In this document: piece after piece, positions 9,740-19,458 of the stretch
Layout: each line of letters opens with the position of its first letter
Position numbering within the stretch: position 1 is the first letter of the stretch
Program-made: the position numbers and the translations under genes
Notes under the pieces: generated by a model
Database searches by the model: none
What the model saw: the letters and a program-made list of their open reading frames with translations, nothing else
Told to the model about the DNA's origin: nothing
Source of the DNA: Rhodospirillales bacterium
GTDB taxonomy: Bacteria > Pseudomonadota > Alphaproteobacteria > Rhodospirillales > Casp-alpha2
Direction: 5' to 3'
Length of the DNA: 64,000 bases
Assembly (NCBI GenBank): GCA_021775095.1
Contig: JAJFII010000083.1
Span: forward strand, 25,677-89,676

Positions 9740-11326
9740 TTATTTATCTAACCAGACCCGGCGAAGATCTTCGCGCCCTTTCAGTTTGGCCGTTTTGAAG
9801 TTTTTCACATAGGTGTGGCGCGCTGTGCGGTGATTACGGAAGTTTAAGAAGACCACCGGCACATCTTCAAATACCAATTTTTGAAGCTCCTTGATTTGAT
9901 CTTGTACGGCACTTGGGTCGTTTGTTTTTGCAATCTCGTTGGCCAGTTCGTTGGCCCGCGGATTTTGATATCCCCCTTCTTTGTTATAGAAGGAATGATT
10001 GTTGGTGCCGCCTTCAGAATACATGTTCCAGGCGTAATCCTTGATCGTCGGACCGCCCAACATTTGCCATAAAATCATATGATAATTACCGGCGTACATA
10101 TTGGATAAGGCCTGGCCCATGGAGATATTTTTGACTTTAAGTTCGATCCCGACAGCTTTTAACTGCGCCTGGATCAACACCCCGCGCTGGACATGCGCCC
10201 CGCCTTTTCCGGTTTCCATGGTCAGAACAAGTTTCTCTCCACCCGGGCCATAACCGGCTGCGGCTAACAAGGCTTTTGCCTTTGTAATATTCTGGCGGAT
10301 CGGCGACAGGTCGTCGGCTTTCACATAGGCCGGATGCCAGGGCGGGAAGATGCTTTCAACTTCGGCTCCCGCGCCGCCATAGACGTTGCCGATTATTTCT
10401 TTGCCACTGACAGCATATTGAATGGCCTGACGGACCCGCTTATCCTTCAACAAAGGGTGCTTTGTATTGAGCGGCAACAATGTCAAAGTTGACGCAATTC
10501 CTTCGTGTACAATGATCTCAGGCACGTCTTTAAACTGGGGAAATTGTGATTCCGGAAACGTGTTGATGACATCCAGTTCGCCTTTTTTCAGGGTGAGAAT
10601 CCGAACACTACCCGACGTGATGACCGTTGACTGGAATCCGTCCAGGCAGGGTTCACCCGTGCGATAATAATTTGGATTTTTTGTTAATGCGATGTTCTTC
10701 TTAGGTTTAAAGGACTTAAAAACAAACGGTCCCGTGCCAACGGCACCCTTGACGCCGTAATCTTTCCCCAGTTTTTCGACAGCGGTCGGTGAAGCAAAAC
10801 GCAGAGATGTCGCCACGTCCCACAAAAAGGTTGGCCATTTTTCTTTTGCTTCAAATTTTACCGTATGGGAATCAACAACCGTAACGGATTTTGAAAACTT
10901 TCGCCAGATACCTGAATAGGGCGACTTGATTTTTCCTTTGATCAACCGTTCGACATTGGCTTTGACGGCATTTGCATCAAAATCCGTGCCGTCGTGAAAT
11001 TTCACCCCGGTGCGCAATTTAAACAGATAGGTCGTGTCGTTGATTTTTTCGGGCATTGCCGCCGCCAAACCCGGAGCAAGACTCAGGTCATCCTCAACGT
11101 CGAGCAATGTATCATAGATCAAACTCATAAAATAGATCGGGTTGGCACGTTGAGATGAGTCGATATTTACATATGACAAATCTACGGTTTTAAGCACGCC
11201 GCCCCGTTTTGGGCATATCTCATCGGCGGCAACATTGCCAGGGACAACAATTCCCCCAACAACCGCAGCGGCAATTGCCGCCATAGACGTTAGGCCTCGG
11301 CTTTTTTTATTTACTACTTTCCACAT
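9740..11326 (-). CDS. extracellular solute-binding protein, family 5 (peptide type)
   Basis: Periplasmic binding protein of 528 aa that captures the substrate for the permeases downstream. Start ATG 11326 is preferred over 11371 because AAGGACAG lies just upstream and the product then begins MWKVVNKKSRG followed by a hydrophobic stretch (MAAIAAAVVGGIVVPG), a signal peptide probably cut near NVA-ADE. Family 5 features include SLIYDTLLDVEDDLSLAPGLA, LFKLRTGVKFHDGT and the C-terminal WQMLGGPTIKDY region. The peptide/nickel family also binds sugars, opines and other solutes; the sulfatases around it suggest a sulfated ligand. Confidence 0.92.
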   Translation of the reverse strand: MWKVVNKKSRGLTSMAAIAAAVVGGIVVPGNVAADEICPKRGGVLKTVDLSYVNIDSSQRANPIYFMSLIYDTLLDVEDDLSLAPGLAAAMPEKINDTTYLFKLRTGVKFHDGTDFDANAVKANVERLIKGKIKSPYSGIWRKFSKSVTVVDSHTVKFEAKEKWPTFLWDVATSLRFASPTAVEKLGKDYGVKGAVGTGPFVFKSFKPKKNIALTKNPNYYRTGEPCLDGFQSTVITSGSVRILTLKKGELDVINTFPESQFPQFKDVPEIIVHEGIASTLTLLPLNTKHPLLKDKRVRQAIQYAVSGKEIIGNVYGGAGAEVESIFPPWHPAYVKADDLSPIRQNITKAKALLAAAGYGPGGEKLVLTMETGKGGAHVQRGVLIQAQLKAVGIELKVKNISMGQALSNMYAGNYHMILWQMLGGPTIKDYAWNMYSEGGTNNHSFYNKEGGYQNPRANELANEIAKTNDPSAVQDQIKELQKLVFEDVPVVFLNFRNHRTARHTYVKNFKTAKLKGREDLRRVWLDK

Positions 11327-11406
11327 TCGACTGTCCTTTCCTTTGGGTAGTGGCAACCTCGTTACAGGCAACCGTTCTTTCTTCTACTCGTCCATAGGTC
11401 ACGTCT

Positions 11407-12972
11407 CTACTTTACATCGTAGTAGGCATACATTTCGGGTGGTGCATCGTGGCGCTTAAATTCCTCTATAATAATTTTGGATAAATCATCAATCACCGAT
11501 TGGTCTGAAATCGGCGTTTGTTGTCGTGGGTCAGAATGAAGATCATAAAGCGCGGTCTCGGCGTCGAGAAATTTTACGCCATGTCTGGAGGGTGGGCGTT
11601 TCGCATCTTTACGGGCAGCAATCCGCATGAGCTTGATGCCTTTTGTGAAATCAAAGGGTTCAGACATCGTCACGCCTTCAAACTCAAAAGGTTGGAAGGG
11701 AAAGGCCATATGATTTGGCATTAACGTGTATTCGAATATTCCGTCTCCATCGACATTTATCGGATACTTGAAATAGGTATATCGACCATCCGTCACACAA
11801 ATGGGTCCGCCGAACATTCCCAGAATAATCCCTTTTCGATCAGAATCTGACCCCAACATTTTTTGCAGAAAAGACTCGCCTTTGACTTCGGCCGGGATAT
11901 CGCAGCCGTGCAGGTCGAGAAATGTCGGCATCAAATCGGTCGTCTGGGTGAGCGCATTACAACGGGTTCCGGCGAAGTCCTGGCCGATGCCGGGATGCCA
12001 GGCGATTAACGGAATATGGGAAATTTCTTCGTAATAGGGCATTCTGTTTTTGCCCCACATATCATGCTCAGCCAACAAAAACCCATGATCGGTGGACAAC
12101 AGGAGCGCCGTATCTTTCCACAAATCATGGGCATCAAAATGGTCCAGAAGTTTTCCCAGCTGTTCGTCACATAAGGCAATTAAAGCGCAATAATTGGCTC
12201 TGATCTCATCGATTTCGTCCTCTGTCTCTTCGACCTTCAGGTAGGTCGGATAGTCCAAAATTTTCCCGCTATAATTGGTCTTCAATGCGTCTCTAAAACG
12301 CGTTGGCGCATAGAACGGCTCGTGCGGATCGAAGGTTTCGATGTGCAAAAACCAATTGTCTGCCTGTTGGTTATCATCGATAAATTTGAGTCCAGCTTGA
12401 AAACATTTTACGCTGGGAAATTGACTTTCGTTGTCAATAATGGCTTCGCGATTTTTGATCGTTTGTAAACTGCGCCAGGCCACATAGGGAGCCGACCCCT
12501 CGGTTACGGTTTCAATGGTGTCGGGGATTTTGCTCAGTTCGTAATGGCGATCATCATAGGTTTCGCGATAACGCTGGACCGGTGGTGTCACCATGGCGGC
12601 CCATTTATCACTCGCCTGACCGCGTATGAAATCCCAGGTATCGTATTTATTTACGTAGCCGACACCGCCATCCTCAAAATAGTGATCATGATCGGTGACA
12701 ATATGGGTATAGACTTGATTTTCGCTCAAACAGCGGGCGACCGAATTGTCGTATGGCTCCAACGGTCCCCAGGAACGATGCAAAAAATTCAGGCGTCCGG
12801 TATGGATATCCCGGCGGGCCGGCATACACGGAAGGCTTCCCGTATAGTGACGATCAAAGGTCACCGCTTTTTTGGCGAAACGATCAAAGTTAGGAGTTGC
12901 GACGGCGTCGCCCCCATAGGCCCCTAATGCCAAACGATTGAGAGAGTCAAATAGAACAAATACCGTCCGCAT
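11407..12972 (-). CDS. type I sulfatase, divergent active-site box CMPARRD
   Basis: A 521-aa sulfatase-fold protein without a signal peptide (starts MRTVFVLFDSLNRL). The active-site box is CMPARRDIHTGR with C49, which fits C-x-P-x-R for formylglycine formation, although the usual small residue after Arg is replaced by Arg-Asp. A metal/His motif (LLLSTDHGFLLAEHDMWGK) is present. The N-terminal metal aspartate lies in FVLFDSLN rather than the common DQH context. It lies 80 bp upstream of the binding-protein gene and 55 bp after another sulfatase gene, in the same orientation. The substrate probably differs from that of the other two sulfatases. Confidence 0.87.
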   Translation of the reverse strand: MRTVFVLFDSLNRLALGAYGGDAVATPNFDRFAKKAVTFDRHYTGSLPCMPARRDIHTGRLNFLHRSWGPLEPYDNSVARCLSENQVYTHIVTDHDHYFEDGGVGYVNKYDTWDFIRGQASDKWAAMVTPPVQRYRETYDDRHYELSKIPDTIETVTEGSAPYVAWRSLQTIKNREAIIDNESQFPSVKCFQAGLKFIDDNQQADNWFLHIETFDPHEPFYAPTRFRDALKTNYSGKILDYPTYLKVEETEDEIDEIRANYCALIALCDEQLGKLLDHFDAHDLWKDTALLLSTDHGFLLAEHDMWGKNRMPYYEEISHIPLIAWHPGIGQDFAGTRCNALTQTTDLMPTFLDLHGCDIPAEVKGESFLQKMLGSDSDRKGIILGMFGGPICVTDGRYTYFKYPINVDGDGIFEYTLMPNHMAFPFQPFEFEGVTMSEPFDFTKGIKLMRIAARKDAKRPPSRHGVKFLDAETALYDLHSDPRQQTPISDQSVIDDLSKIIIEEFKRHDAPPEMYAYYDVK

Positions 12973-13027
12973 TTTTTGATCCCTATTGGTAATACATACC
13001 GGTGATAAACAAAGTCACAGATTTCGT

Positions 13028-14509
13028 CTAAAAACGTCCGGTCCGTTCAATGCCGGCTGAACTTGTCGCCATCACCGCATCCAAATGCCGTTGCAACAAT
13101 TGCAGTTTCAAATCCTTCATCGTCGGATCGTACCACAGATTGGTAAACTCGCCCGGGTCGCTCTCCAGGTCAAACAGCTCGCCCAAATCGTGTCCGTGGT
13201 AAACCACGGTTTTATAGCGGCCATCAAAATTCATGGTTGCGTGGGTCGGCACGGATTCTTTTGCTGAACCGAGGGCATCATTAAATTCTGTTACGACACT
13301 TTGTTTGTGATAATCCGGCGACACCTCACCACGCAACAACGCAACCAGGGATTTTCCCTGCATGTAATAGGGAACGTCGAGCGCCGCCGCCTGCAACAGG
13401 GTCGGTGCCACGTCAACCAGTTCAACCAGCGCGTCGCTGACCAGGCCGGCCTTAAATTGACCTTTCCAGTAAAACACCAAAGGCACATGAACCAGGCCTT
13501 CAAAAAACCGGCATCCCTTATAAAGCAAACCGTGATCGCCTAACAATTCGCCGTGGTCGGAATGGAAAACAATAATCGTATTATCCAGTTGCCCGATATG
13601 ATCAAGGTGGTCGACCAGCCGTCCAAATTGTTCGTCCAGGAGTTCGATCATGGCGTAGTAGGCGGCAATCACTTCACGACCATTAAAGGAGTCGGGTGGT
13701 AGAGTTGCCGTATCTTTGTGGTTTTCGCCGGGTGCCGGATCCACATTGACCCCATTGGGGTCGACCGCATGAACCGATTGCTGGCAAATGTTTCTGAACA
13801 TTTTTTGGCGCTCTAAATCGGACGGCTGGAAAAGCGGCCCCGGCAGATCGGCGGCCTGGTAACGATCCAGATAAGCTTTCGGCGGATCGAACGGCGGGTG
13901 GGGATCAAAAGGGTTTAAAGATAACATCCAGGGGCCGTGGCGTTTTTCGTTGACGAACCGGATCGCCATTTCTGTCGTCCAGGTGGATTGATGTAATTCG
14001 GCTGGTACGCCGGCACAACAAAAGCTGTTGATCGAGCTGTACAGCTCAACCGGGTCGACGCCTTTTTCGTCCCTTAACCAGCGATGATAGGCGTGAAATT
14101 CCGGGTCCAATGTCGGCATCGGATGATGGCTCCACTGGAACAGGCGGTAACCATCGTCTGTGCGTTTTTCCGATCCGGCGGCGGCACTGGCCAAATGTAA
14201 TTTACCGATCAACCCACAATCATAGCCGGCGTCGGCAATAAGTTTAGTGACCAGAACTTCGCCGTCGGGAAAATAGGCATTGCCATTGCGGTGCACATGG
14301 TTGGTCGCTGGATACCTTCCAGTCAAAAATGATGCCCGGCTGGGGGTGCAAATCTGGCTCTGCGCATAAGCCTGTTTGAAGGCGACGCCGCCTTGGACCA
14401 ATTGATCGAGAAAGGGAGTGCGAATATGCGAATTGCCCAGCGTATGGATGGTATCAAACCGTTGTTGATCCGTGCAGTACCAAAGAATATTTGGCCGTGA
14501 AGCATTCAT
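13028..14509 (-). CDS. type I sulfatase, first gene of the sulfatase/ABC operon
   Basis: Sulfatase of 493 aa, predicted cytoplasmic. The metal site is PNILWYCTDQQRFDT; the active-site box ICTPSRASFLTGRYP has C54, the classic C-T-P-S-R core; IIVFHSDHGELLGDHG follows near residue 330. It resembles choline-sulfatase and arylsulfatase-type enzymes, but the substrate cannot be fixed from sequence. Its promoter would lie in the 329-bp region shared with the divergent LysR gene, so control by that regulator is likely (inference). Confidence 0.9.
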   Translation of the reverse strand: MNASRPNILWYCTDQQRFDTIHTLGNSHIRTPFLDQLVQGGVAFKQAYAQSQICTPSRASFLTGRYPATNHVHRNGNAYFPDGEVLVTKLIADAGYDCGLIGKLHLASAAAGSEKRTDDGYRLFQWSHHPMPTLDPEFHAYHRWLRDEKGVDPVELYSSINSFCCAGVPAELHQSTWTTEMAIRFVNEKRHGPWMLSLNPFDPHPPFDPPKAYLDRYQAADLPGPLFQPSDLERQKMFRNICQQSVHAVDPNGVNVDPAPGENHKDTATLPPDSFNGREVIAAYYAMIELLDEQFGRLVDHLDHIGQLDNTIIVFHSDHGELLGDHGLLYKGCRFFEGLVHVPLVFYWKGQFKAGLVSDALVELVDVAPTLLQAAALDVPYYMQGKSLVALLRGEVSPDYHKQSVVTEFNDALGSAKESVPTHATMNFDGRYKTVVYHGHDLGELFDLESDPGEFTNLWYDPTMKDLKLQLLQRHLDAVMATSSAGIERTGRF

Positions 14510-14576
14510 TGACGGGCCCCTGTATGACTATTCTCCCCATAGATACAGGATCTAATCCATAAAAACTAATCACGAC

Positions 14577-14593
14577 TTATGCCATAATCATAA
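14577..14593. promoter_or_regulatory. candidate LysR operator in the 329-bp divergent region
   Basis: The region 14510-14838 separates the divergent sulfatase and LysR genes. It holds an AT-rich dyad TTATG-N7-CATAA in a stretch with further CATAA and ATAAT copies. Position and symmetry suit a LysR-type binding site, but the match to a strict T-N11-A core was not clear. No other gene was seen in this gap. Confidence 0.3.
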
Positions 14594-14838
14594 CCATAAG
14601 ATATGTCATTAAATAGGGATCATTTTCAACGGCCGTTGGACTGCGGCCGGAACGGATGATTCTGCGATAGTCCGCGTAAGGGTTATCATTTTGGGGCCGG
14701 ACAGCTAAAGCCGACGCGGGAATTGTTTGGCGTCACATATTATGTCATGCTCGCCCTGACAATGGCGGCGACGTGACGTTGATACCTTTGCCTCCGCCCG
14801 ACCATAACAGAATTCACGCAATCGGGTAGGACCGGCCC

Positions 14839-15789
14839 TTGGTTCAATCTCTGGAAAAACAACTGGATTCCCGGCAATTAAAAATCCTGTTGACCCTGCT
14901 CGAACAACAAAGTGTGACCCGGGCGGCGGAAATCCTCGGTCAGTCACAGCCCCGGGTTTCCATGGCCTTGCGGCGGTTACGCAAAATAATTGGCGATCCT
15001 CTGCTGGTGCGAAGCGGGGCCAAGCTGGTACCGACGGAGCGCGCCCTGGAAATCGTCGATCCGTTGCGAAGCGCCATTGCCGGCATTGAAGAAATAATAA
15101 ATCCGGCCACCGGGTTTCAACCCGACGCCGCAACCGATACCTTCCGCATCGCTTCAGCCGATTGTATGGAAGCGTTTTTTTTGCCCAACCTGATTTCGTC
15201 CGTTCGAAAGGCGGCACCCCATACGCGCCTGCAAATCCGTTCCATTGACGAAGGTTATGACTATGCCATCGCCCTCGAAAATGGTGAACTGGACGCGGTC
15301 ATCGGCAACTGGCCGAGCCCACCCATCAACTTAAGGACCGTTCATCTGTTTGCCGACAAAACGGTCTGTCTGTTCAGCCACTACCACCCGTTTGCAGGCA
15401 AATCTCAGATCTCCATGAAAGATTATTTGGCGTCAGAACACCTGGCCCCGGCACCGGCATCGAACGCAATTCCTGGACCCATCGACGGACAACTTTTGGC
15501 CCATGGCCTGAAACGCGATATCCGGGTTATGGTTCCTGAATTTAACCTTGTTCCCTATGTTTTAGAATCCTCAAATTTGTTATTCACCAGCTGCCGGCAA
15601 TTTGCCCAGCATTATTCTGATTTGTTTCCTATTGCCTTTGCCGATGCGCCGGAAGAATTGGGTCAAATGCGGTTTTATTTATTATGGCATGAACGGGCGC
15701 AAGGTTCTTCGGCAAACCTCTGGCTGCGGGATCAAATTAAATCAATCGCAAAATCCTTCGCCGGCGGTGGCAGTGCCGGGCTCAGCTAA
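14839..15789 (+). CDS. LysR-family transcriptional regulator, TTG start
   Basis: A 316-aa regulator with an N-terminal winged HTH (about residues 10-70; LLTLLEQQSVTRAAEILGQSQPRVSMALRRLRKIIGD) and a LysR substrate-binding domain. The start appears to be TTG at 14839, with GTAGGA upstream; no in-frame ATG precedes the HTH. It is divergent from the sulfatase/importer operon and probably controls it. The effector may be the imported compound, sulfate or the desulfated product; none can be read from sequence. Confidence 0.88.
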   Translation: MVQSLEKQLDSRQLKILLTLLEQQSVTRAAEILGQSQPRVSMALRRLRKIIGDPLLVRSGAKLVPTERALEIVDPLRSAIAGIEEIINPATGFQPDAATDTFRIASADCMEAFFLPNLISSVRKAAPHTRLQIRSIDEGYDYAIALENGELDAVIGNWPSPPINLRTVHLFADKTVCLFSHYHPFAGKSQISMKDYLASEHLAPAPASNAIPGPIDGQLLAHGLKRDIRVMVPEFNLVPYVLESSNLLFTSCRQFAQHYSDLFPIAFADAPEELGQMRFYLLWHERAQGSSANLWLRDQIKSIAKSFAGGGSAGLS

Positions 15790-15950
15790 ACGTCGCCTAC
15801 ATAAACGAACTGTTATAGAGTCCTTATAAAGTCACCGTCTTCCGATATGATCTCCGCCGCCTTACGCTGTTTCGATTGACGTAAGGTGTTTGGGACACAC
15901 AATGAAGATTGCCTTGTGCGCGCCCGGACCTTTTAAAAGGGGCGCAGGCA

Positions 15951-16736
15951 ATGGAAGCAAGTGAATTAGAAAAACAGGGGCGGTGGTCCGGCCGCAACCC
16001 GGATAAGGATGTGCTGAGAAAAAAAATCTGGGCCAAGCTTGAACAAACAAATGTAAACGTTGGTCCGGCCTGGAGTCGTATTCCAAACTTTGTTGGCGCT
16101 GACGCGGCGGCCAAACGACTTTCAGAACTCAAAATCTGGAAGGATGCACGGATTGTTAAATGCAATCCGGACCCGCCGCAAATACCGGTTCGGTTGCGCG
16201 CCCTATATGATGGCAAGTTGCTATATGCGCCGGTTCCCGAACTGGTAAAGGGTTATCCCTTTGTTATACTTGATCCGGAAAAATTGGCAAAAGATGGGGT
16301 TCAATTTGAACTGGCCGCGACCTCGCAAGGGTTTGTTGAACATGGGCAACCGGTAAATTTTGAAGACATGCGGCCCATGGATATTGCCGTTGTCGGGTGT
16401 GTCGGCGTGACCCGCAACGGCGGTCGCACGGGTAAGGGCGGCGGTTTTGCCGATCTGGAGCTTGGTATTTTTCGCGAGTTAAGGACGGTCAATGCCAACA
16501 CACCGATCGTTACTACCGTCCACTCAAGCCAAGTCGTCGAAAATGATCAAATTGTTATGCTCGAATACGATTCCGTCTTAAACTGGATTTTCACTGAAAA
16601 AGAAACAATTGAAACCAACTCACCCTATCCCCAGCCGACGGGTGTCGCTTGGGATTTGGTGCAGACGGATCAACTTGAAGACATCCCCTTTTTAAAAGCA
16701 CTCAAAAACGATTTGCTGTCTAAGCAAACCAAATAA
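15951..16736 (+). CDS. 5-formyltetrahydrofolate cyclo-ligase-like protein
   Basis: A 261-aa member of the 5-FTHF cyclo-ligase superfamily. The family core is visible as DIAVVGCVGVTRNGGRTGKG and GFADLELG, equivalent to the G-x-R-x-G-x-G-x-G-x-x-D nucleotide-binding region; R/K-rich helices lie at the N-terminus (DVLRKKIWAKLEQ). It is longer than the canonical enzyme (about 190-200 aa) and closer to MTHFSD-like relatives, so true folate activity is unproven. ATG 15951, after GGGGCGCAGGCA, is preferred over the upstream ATG 15909. It lies 57 bp before a BMP-type importer operon on the same strand; association with that importer suggests a role in processing its substrate. Confidence 0.75.
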   Translation: MEASELEKQGRWSGRNPDKDVLRKKIWAKLEQTNVNVGPAWSRIPNFVGADAAAKRLSELKIWKDARIVKCNPDPPQIPVRLRALYDGKLLYAPVPELVKGYPFVILDPEKLAKDGVQFELAATSQGFVEHGQPVNFEDMRPMDIAVVGCVGVTRNGGRTGKGGGFADLELGIFRELRTVNANTPIVTTVHSSQVVENDQIVMLEYDSVLNWIFTEKETIETNSPYPQPTGVAWDLVQTDQLEDIPFLKALKNDLLSKQTK

Positions 16737-16793
16737 GTCGCCTGGCTACTCATTTGTAAACTTCGTAAAGACAAATCATATAGGAGAGAAAAA

Positions 16794-17813
16794 ATGATGG
16801 TACGCAGACAAGTTCTAAAATCAATTGCCGTTGGCGCACTTGTGGCGCTGGCGGTGGCCCTCAATCCTTTGGCCATTTCCATAGCTGCGGCCAAGGATAC
16901 ACGTGTTGCTCTCATCATGACCGGTCCCATAACGGATGGCGGCTGGGCGCAACTTGCCTATGAAGGGTTGGCTGAGCTCGGCAACCGGGACGGATTTGAG
17001 GTTGCCTATGCAGAAAACGTAAAACAGGCGAGCATCACCCGGGTTGTTCAGGGTTATGCAGACGACGGATATGATCTGATCATTGGTCACGGTTATGAGT
17101 TTGGCAGCGCCTTTATCGAAATTGCCCCCGAGTACCCAGATCAGAAGTTTTTTGCATCAACCTTCAAACCGGCAGACACCGTTCCTTCAAATACCGGATA
17201 TGCGGATCTCGCCTACTATGATGCGTCCTACGGAGCCGGGGCCCTGGCCGCGCTCATTTCTGAAAAGAAACAAGCCGTTGGATATGTCGGCGGCGGTGAC
17301 AATCCGACCCAACAGCGCATGATGAAGTCGTTCATTGCCGGAGCTGAAAGAACGACGAGCGGCATTAAGGGATTGGGCATCATCACAGGCGATTATGACA
17401 ATGCTGGTCGGGGCCGGGAATCGGCCATCACCATGGCTGCAAATGGTGCCGATGTCATTTGGCATGGGGCAAATGTGACCGGGCTTGGTGCTATTCAAGG
17501 CGGCGTTTCAGCCGGTGCCAAAGTGTTGGGTTGTTATTCTGATCAAACAAGTCTGGCGGCGGATAAAATGGGCACAAGTTTTGTTATGAATCTCGGTTGG
17601 ATGGTTCAGCAAATGGCCGAAGCCGTTGCTGCAAACACGTTTCCCAGCGGTCAGGAATGGCAACCAAAGGTCACAGATATGTGGTCGCTCAAGGCCGGCG
17701 ACAAAGGCGATCATAATTCAGATGTCGTCTCCGACGCGGCGTGGAGCGCCTTTCAAAAAATATGGGACGATCTCGGTACCGGTTCCATTAAGGTCGCTGA
17801 AATTGTCAAATAA
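16794..17813 (+). CDS. BMP-family ABC transporter substrate-binding protein
   Basis: A 339-aa periplasmic binding protein of the basic membrane protein/PnrA family, whose characterised members bind nucleosides. The signal peptide spans about 1-34 (VGALVALAVALNPLAISIAAA). The conserved ligand segment VALIMTGPITDGGWAQLAYEGL is intact. A strong ribosome site (AGGAGAG) precedes ATG 16794; ATG 16797 is also possible. No lipobox cysteine was seen. A hairpin terminator follows, then the ATPase and two permease genes. Confidence 0.9.
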   Translation: MMVRRQVLKSIAVGALVALAVALNPLAISIAAAKDTRVALIMTGPITDGGWAQLAYEGLAELGNRDGFEVAYAENVKQASITRVVQGYADDGYDLIIGHGYEFGSAFIEIAPEYPDQKFFASTFKPADTVPSNTGYADLAYYDASYGAGALAALISEKKQAVGYVGGGDNPTQQRMMKSFIAGAERTTSGIKGLGIITGDYDNAGRGRESAITMAANGADVIWHGANVTGLGAIQGGVSAGAKVLGCYSDQTSLAADKMGTSFVMNLGWMVQQMAEAVAANTFPSGQEWQPKVTDMWSLKAGDKGDHNSDVVSDAAWSAFQKIWDDLGTGSIKVAEIVK

Positions 17814-17819
17814 CCTGAT

Positions 17820-17850
17820 GGGCGGGCGGCTGATCTCGCTCGCCCTTTTT
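17820..17850 (+). terminator. attenuating terminator after BMP binding-protein gene
   Basis: GGGCGGGCG (17820-17828) pairs with CGCTCGCCC (17837-17845) with one wobble pair, followed by a run of six T. It lies 7 bp after the stop codon and 76 bp before the ATPase start. Partial readthrough would give more binding protein than transporter. Confidence 0.75.
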
Positions 17851-17925
17851 GCCCAACATCAATAACGGAGATTTTGTGTATTCCGGGTGGTTTGGTCCCT
17901 TGGCCAGGATTTGATACATATAGCT

Positions 17926-19458
17926 ATGAGCTCTCCTTATTTAAGTGCGCAAAAAATCGTAAAACGCTTTCCTGGCGTCATTGCCAATAACCAGGTGGAT
18001 TTCACCGTAAACCGGGGTGAAATTCACGCCCTGCTCGGTGAAAATGGCGCTGGAAAAAGCACTTTGATGCAAATTCTGTACGGTATGTATCAGATGGATT
18101 CCGGAAAGATTTCCATCGAGGGAAAACAACGTCACATTCATACCAGCAAAGACGCGATCAAGGCTGGCATCGGCATGGTCCACCAGGAGTTTATGCTGGT
18201 CCGCCGGTTTAGTGTGGTTGAAAATATTGTTCTTGGAATGGACAGCGACGGTATCACAGGCAATTTAACCCGGGCCCGCGAGCGCATTCGCGACCTCTCC
18301 AAAACCCATGGTTTGCATGTCGACCCGGACCAGGTCATCGAACATTTACCGGTCGGCGCGCAGCAACGCGTAGAAATTCTAAAACTGTTATTCCGCGAAG
18401 CCCAGTTGTTAATCCTCGACGAGCCGACGGCTGTTTTAACGCCACAGGAAACAGCTGCCTTGTTCCAAGTCCTCAGGCATTTGGCCGAACAGGGCCACGC
18501 CATCGTTATCGTTACCCATAAATTACATGAGATCATGTCGGTCAGTGACCGGGTCACCATCATGCGCGATGGCTGTGTCGTCAGCGCGCTTGAAACCCGC
18601 AACAGTTCAGAAAACCAATTGGCCAAATTAATGGTCGGCCGCGACGTTTCTTTGCGGGTTACCAGGTCCGTGCGCCCAAGGGGCAAGCCGATCCTCAAAA
18701 TAAGCGATCTGCATGTCACGGACGATCGAAACCAAAAGGCCGTCACGGGTATCGATATCACCCTTCACGCCGGCGAAGTTCTTGGTCTGGCCGGGGTTGA
18801 CGGAAACGGACAATCGGAACTGGCACAGGCGCTGCTTAATCTGCGCGCTATTCAATCCGGCCAGGTTAAAATGGCAGATGTCGATTTGACCCATAGGTCG
18901 CCAGCAGAACACCACCGCAACAGGCTGGCTTATGTGCCCGCCGATCGACGCCACGTGGGTGCTTTAATGGGGTTATCGATTGCCCGCAACGTGATCCTTG
19001 GCAGCCACGGAAAATATGCTTCGCAGTTCGGCTTACTGGACGAGAAAAAAATAAACCGGTTTGCCAAAGAGCTGGTGCGCAGGTTTGATGTACGTCCCAG
19101 TGATGTCGATTATATGGCCGGTAAATTATCCGGTGGCAACCTGCAGAAAATTCTGCTTGGCCGCGAGATTATGCGCGACCCCCTGGCTTATGTGATTGAA
19201 CAACCGACACGCGGACTGGACGTTGGTGCGGTCGAAGCCGTTTGGCGAGAGATCCTGTCTGAGCGTGATGCGGGCAAGGCGATATTGCTGATTTCGGCGG
19301 AGCTTGAAGAAATTTTAAATCTGTCGGACCGGATCGCGGTCATCTACGAAGGTCGAATTATGGGTATTGTTGAGGCGGGCGATGCATCCATAGAAAAAAT
19401 CGGATTGATGATGGCGGGAGTATTGCCGGACTCGGAAGCGCCGGAAATTAGGCGATGA
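17926..19458 (+). CDS. BMP-type (nucleoside) ABC importer ATPase, two fused NBDs
   Basis: A 510-aa protein with two nucleotide-binding domains in tandem. NBD1 has Walker A GENGAGKST and Walker B LLILDEPTAVL, with a degenerate signature (LPVGAQQRVEI). NBD2 has an altered Walker A (GVDGNGQSE) and an intact LSGGNLQK signature. This pattern matches nucleoside/simple-sugar importers. ATG 17926 is chosen; a GTG at 17887 would add 13 residues unlike the family N-terminus. Its stop overlaps the next start by 4 bp. Confidence 0.92.
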   Translation: MSSPYLSAQKIVKRFPGVIANNQVDFTVNRGEIHALLGENGAGKSTLMQILYGMYQMDSGKISIEGKQRHIHTSKDAIKAGIGMVHQEFMLVRRFSVVENIVLGMDSDGITGNLTRARERIRDLSKTHGLHVDPDQVIEHLPVGAQQRVEILKLLFREAQLLILDEPTAVLTPQETAALFQVLRHLAEQGHAIVIVTHKLHEIMSVSDRVTIMRDGCVVSALETRNSSENQLAKLMVGRDVSLRVTRSVRPRGKPILKISDLHVTDDRNQKAVTGIDITLHAGEVLGLAGVDGNGQSELAQALLNLRAIQSGQVKMADVDLTHRSPAEHHRNRLAYVPADRRHVGALMGLSIARNVILGSHGKYASQFGLLDEKKINRFAKELVRRFDVRPSDVDYMAGKLSGGNLQKILLGREIMRDPLAYVIEQPTRGLDVGAVEAVWREILSERDAGKAILLISAELEEILNLSDRIAVIYEGRIMGIVEAGDASIEKIGLMMAGVLPDSEAPEIRR

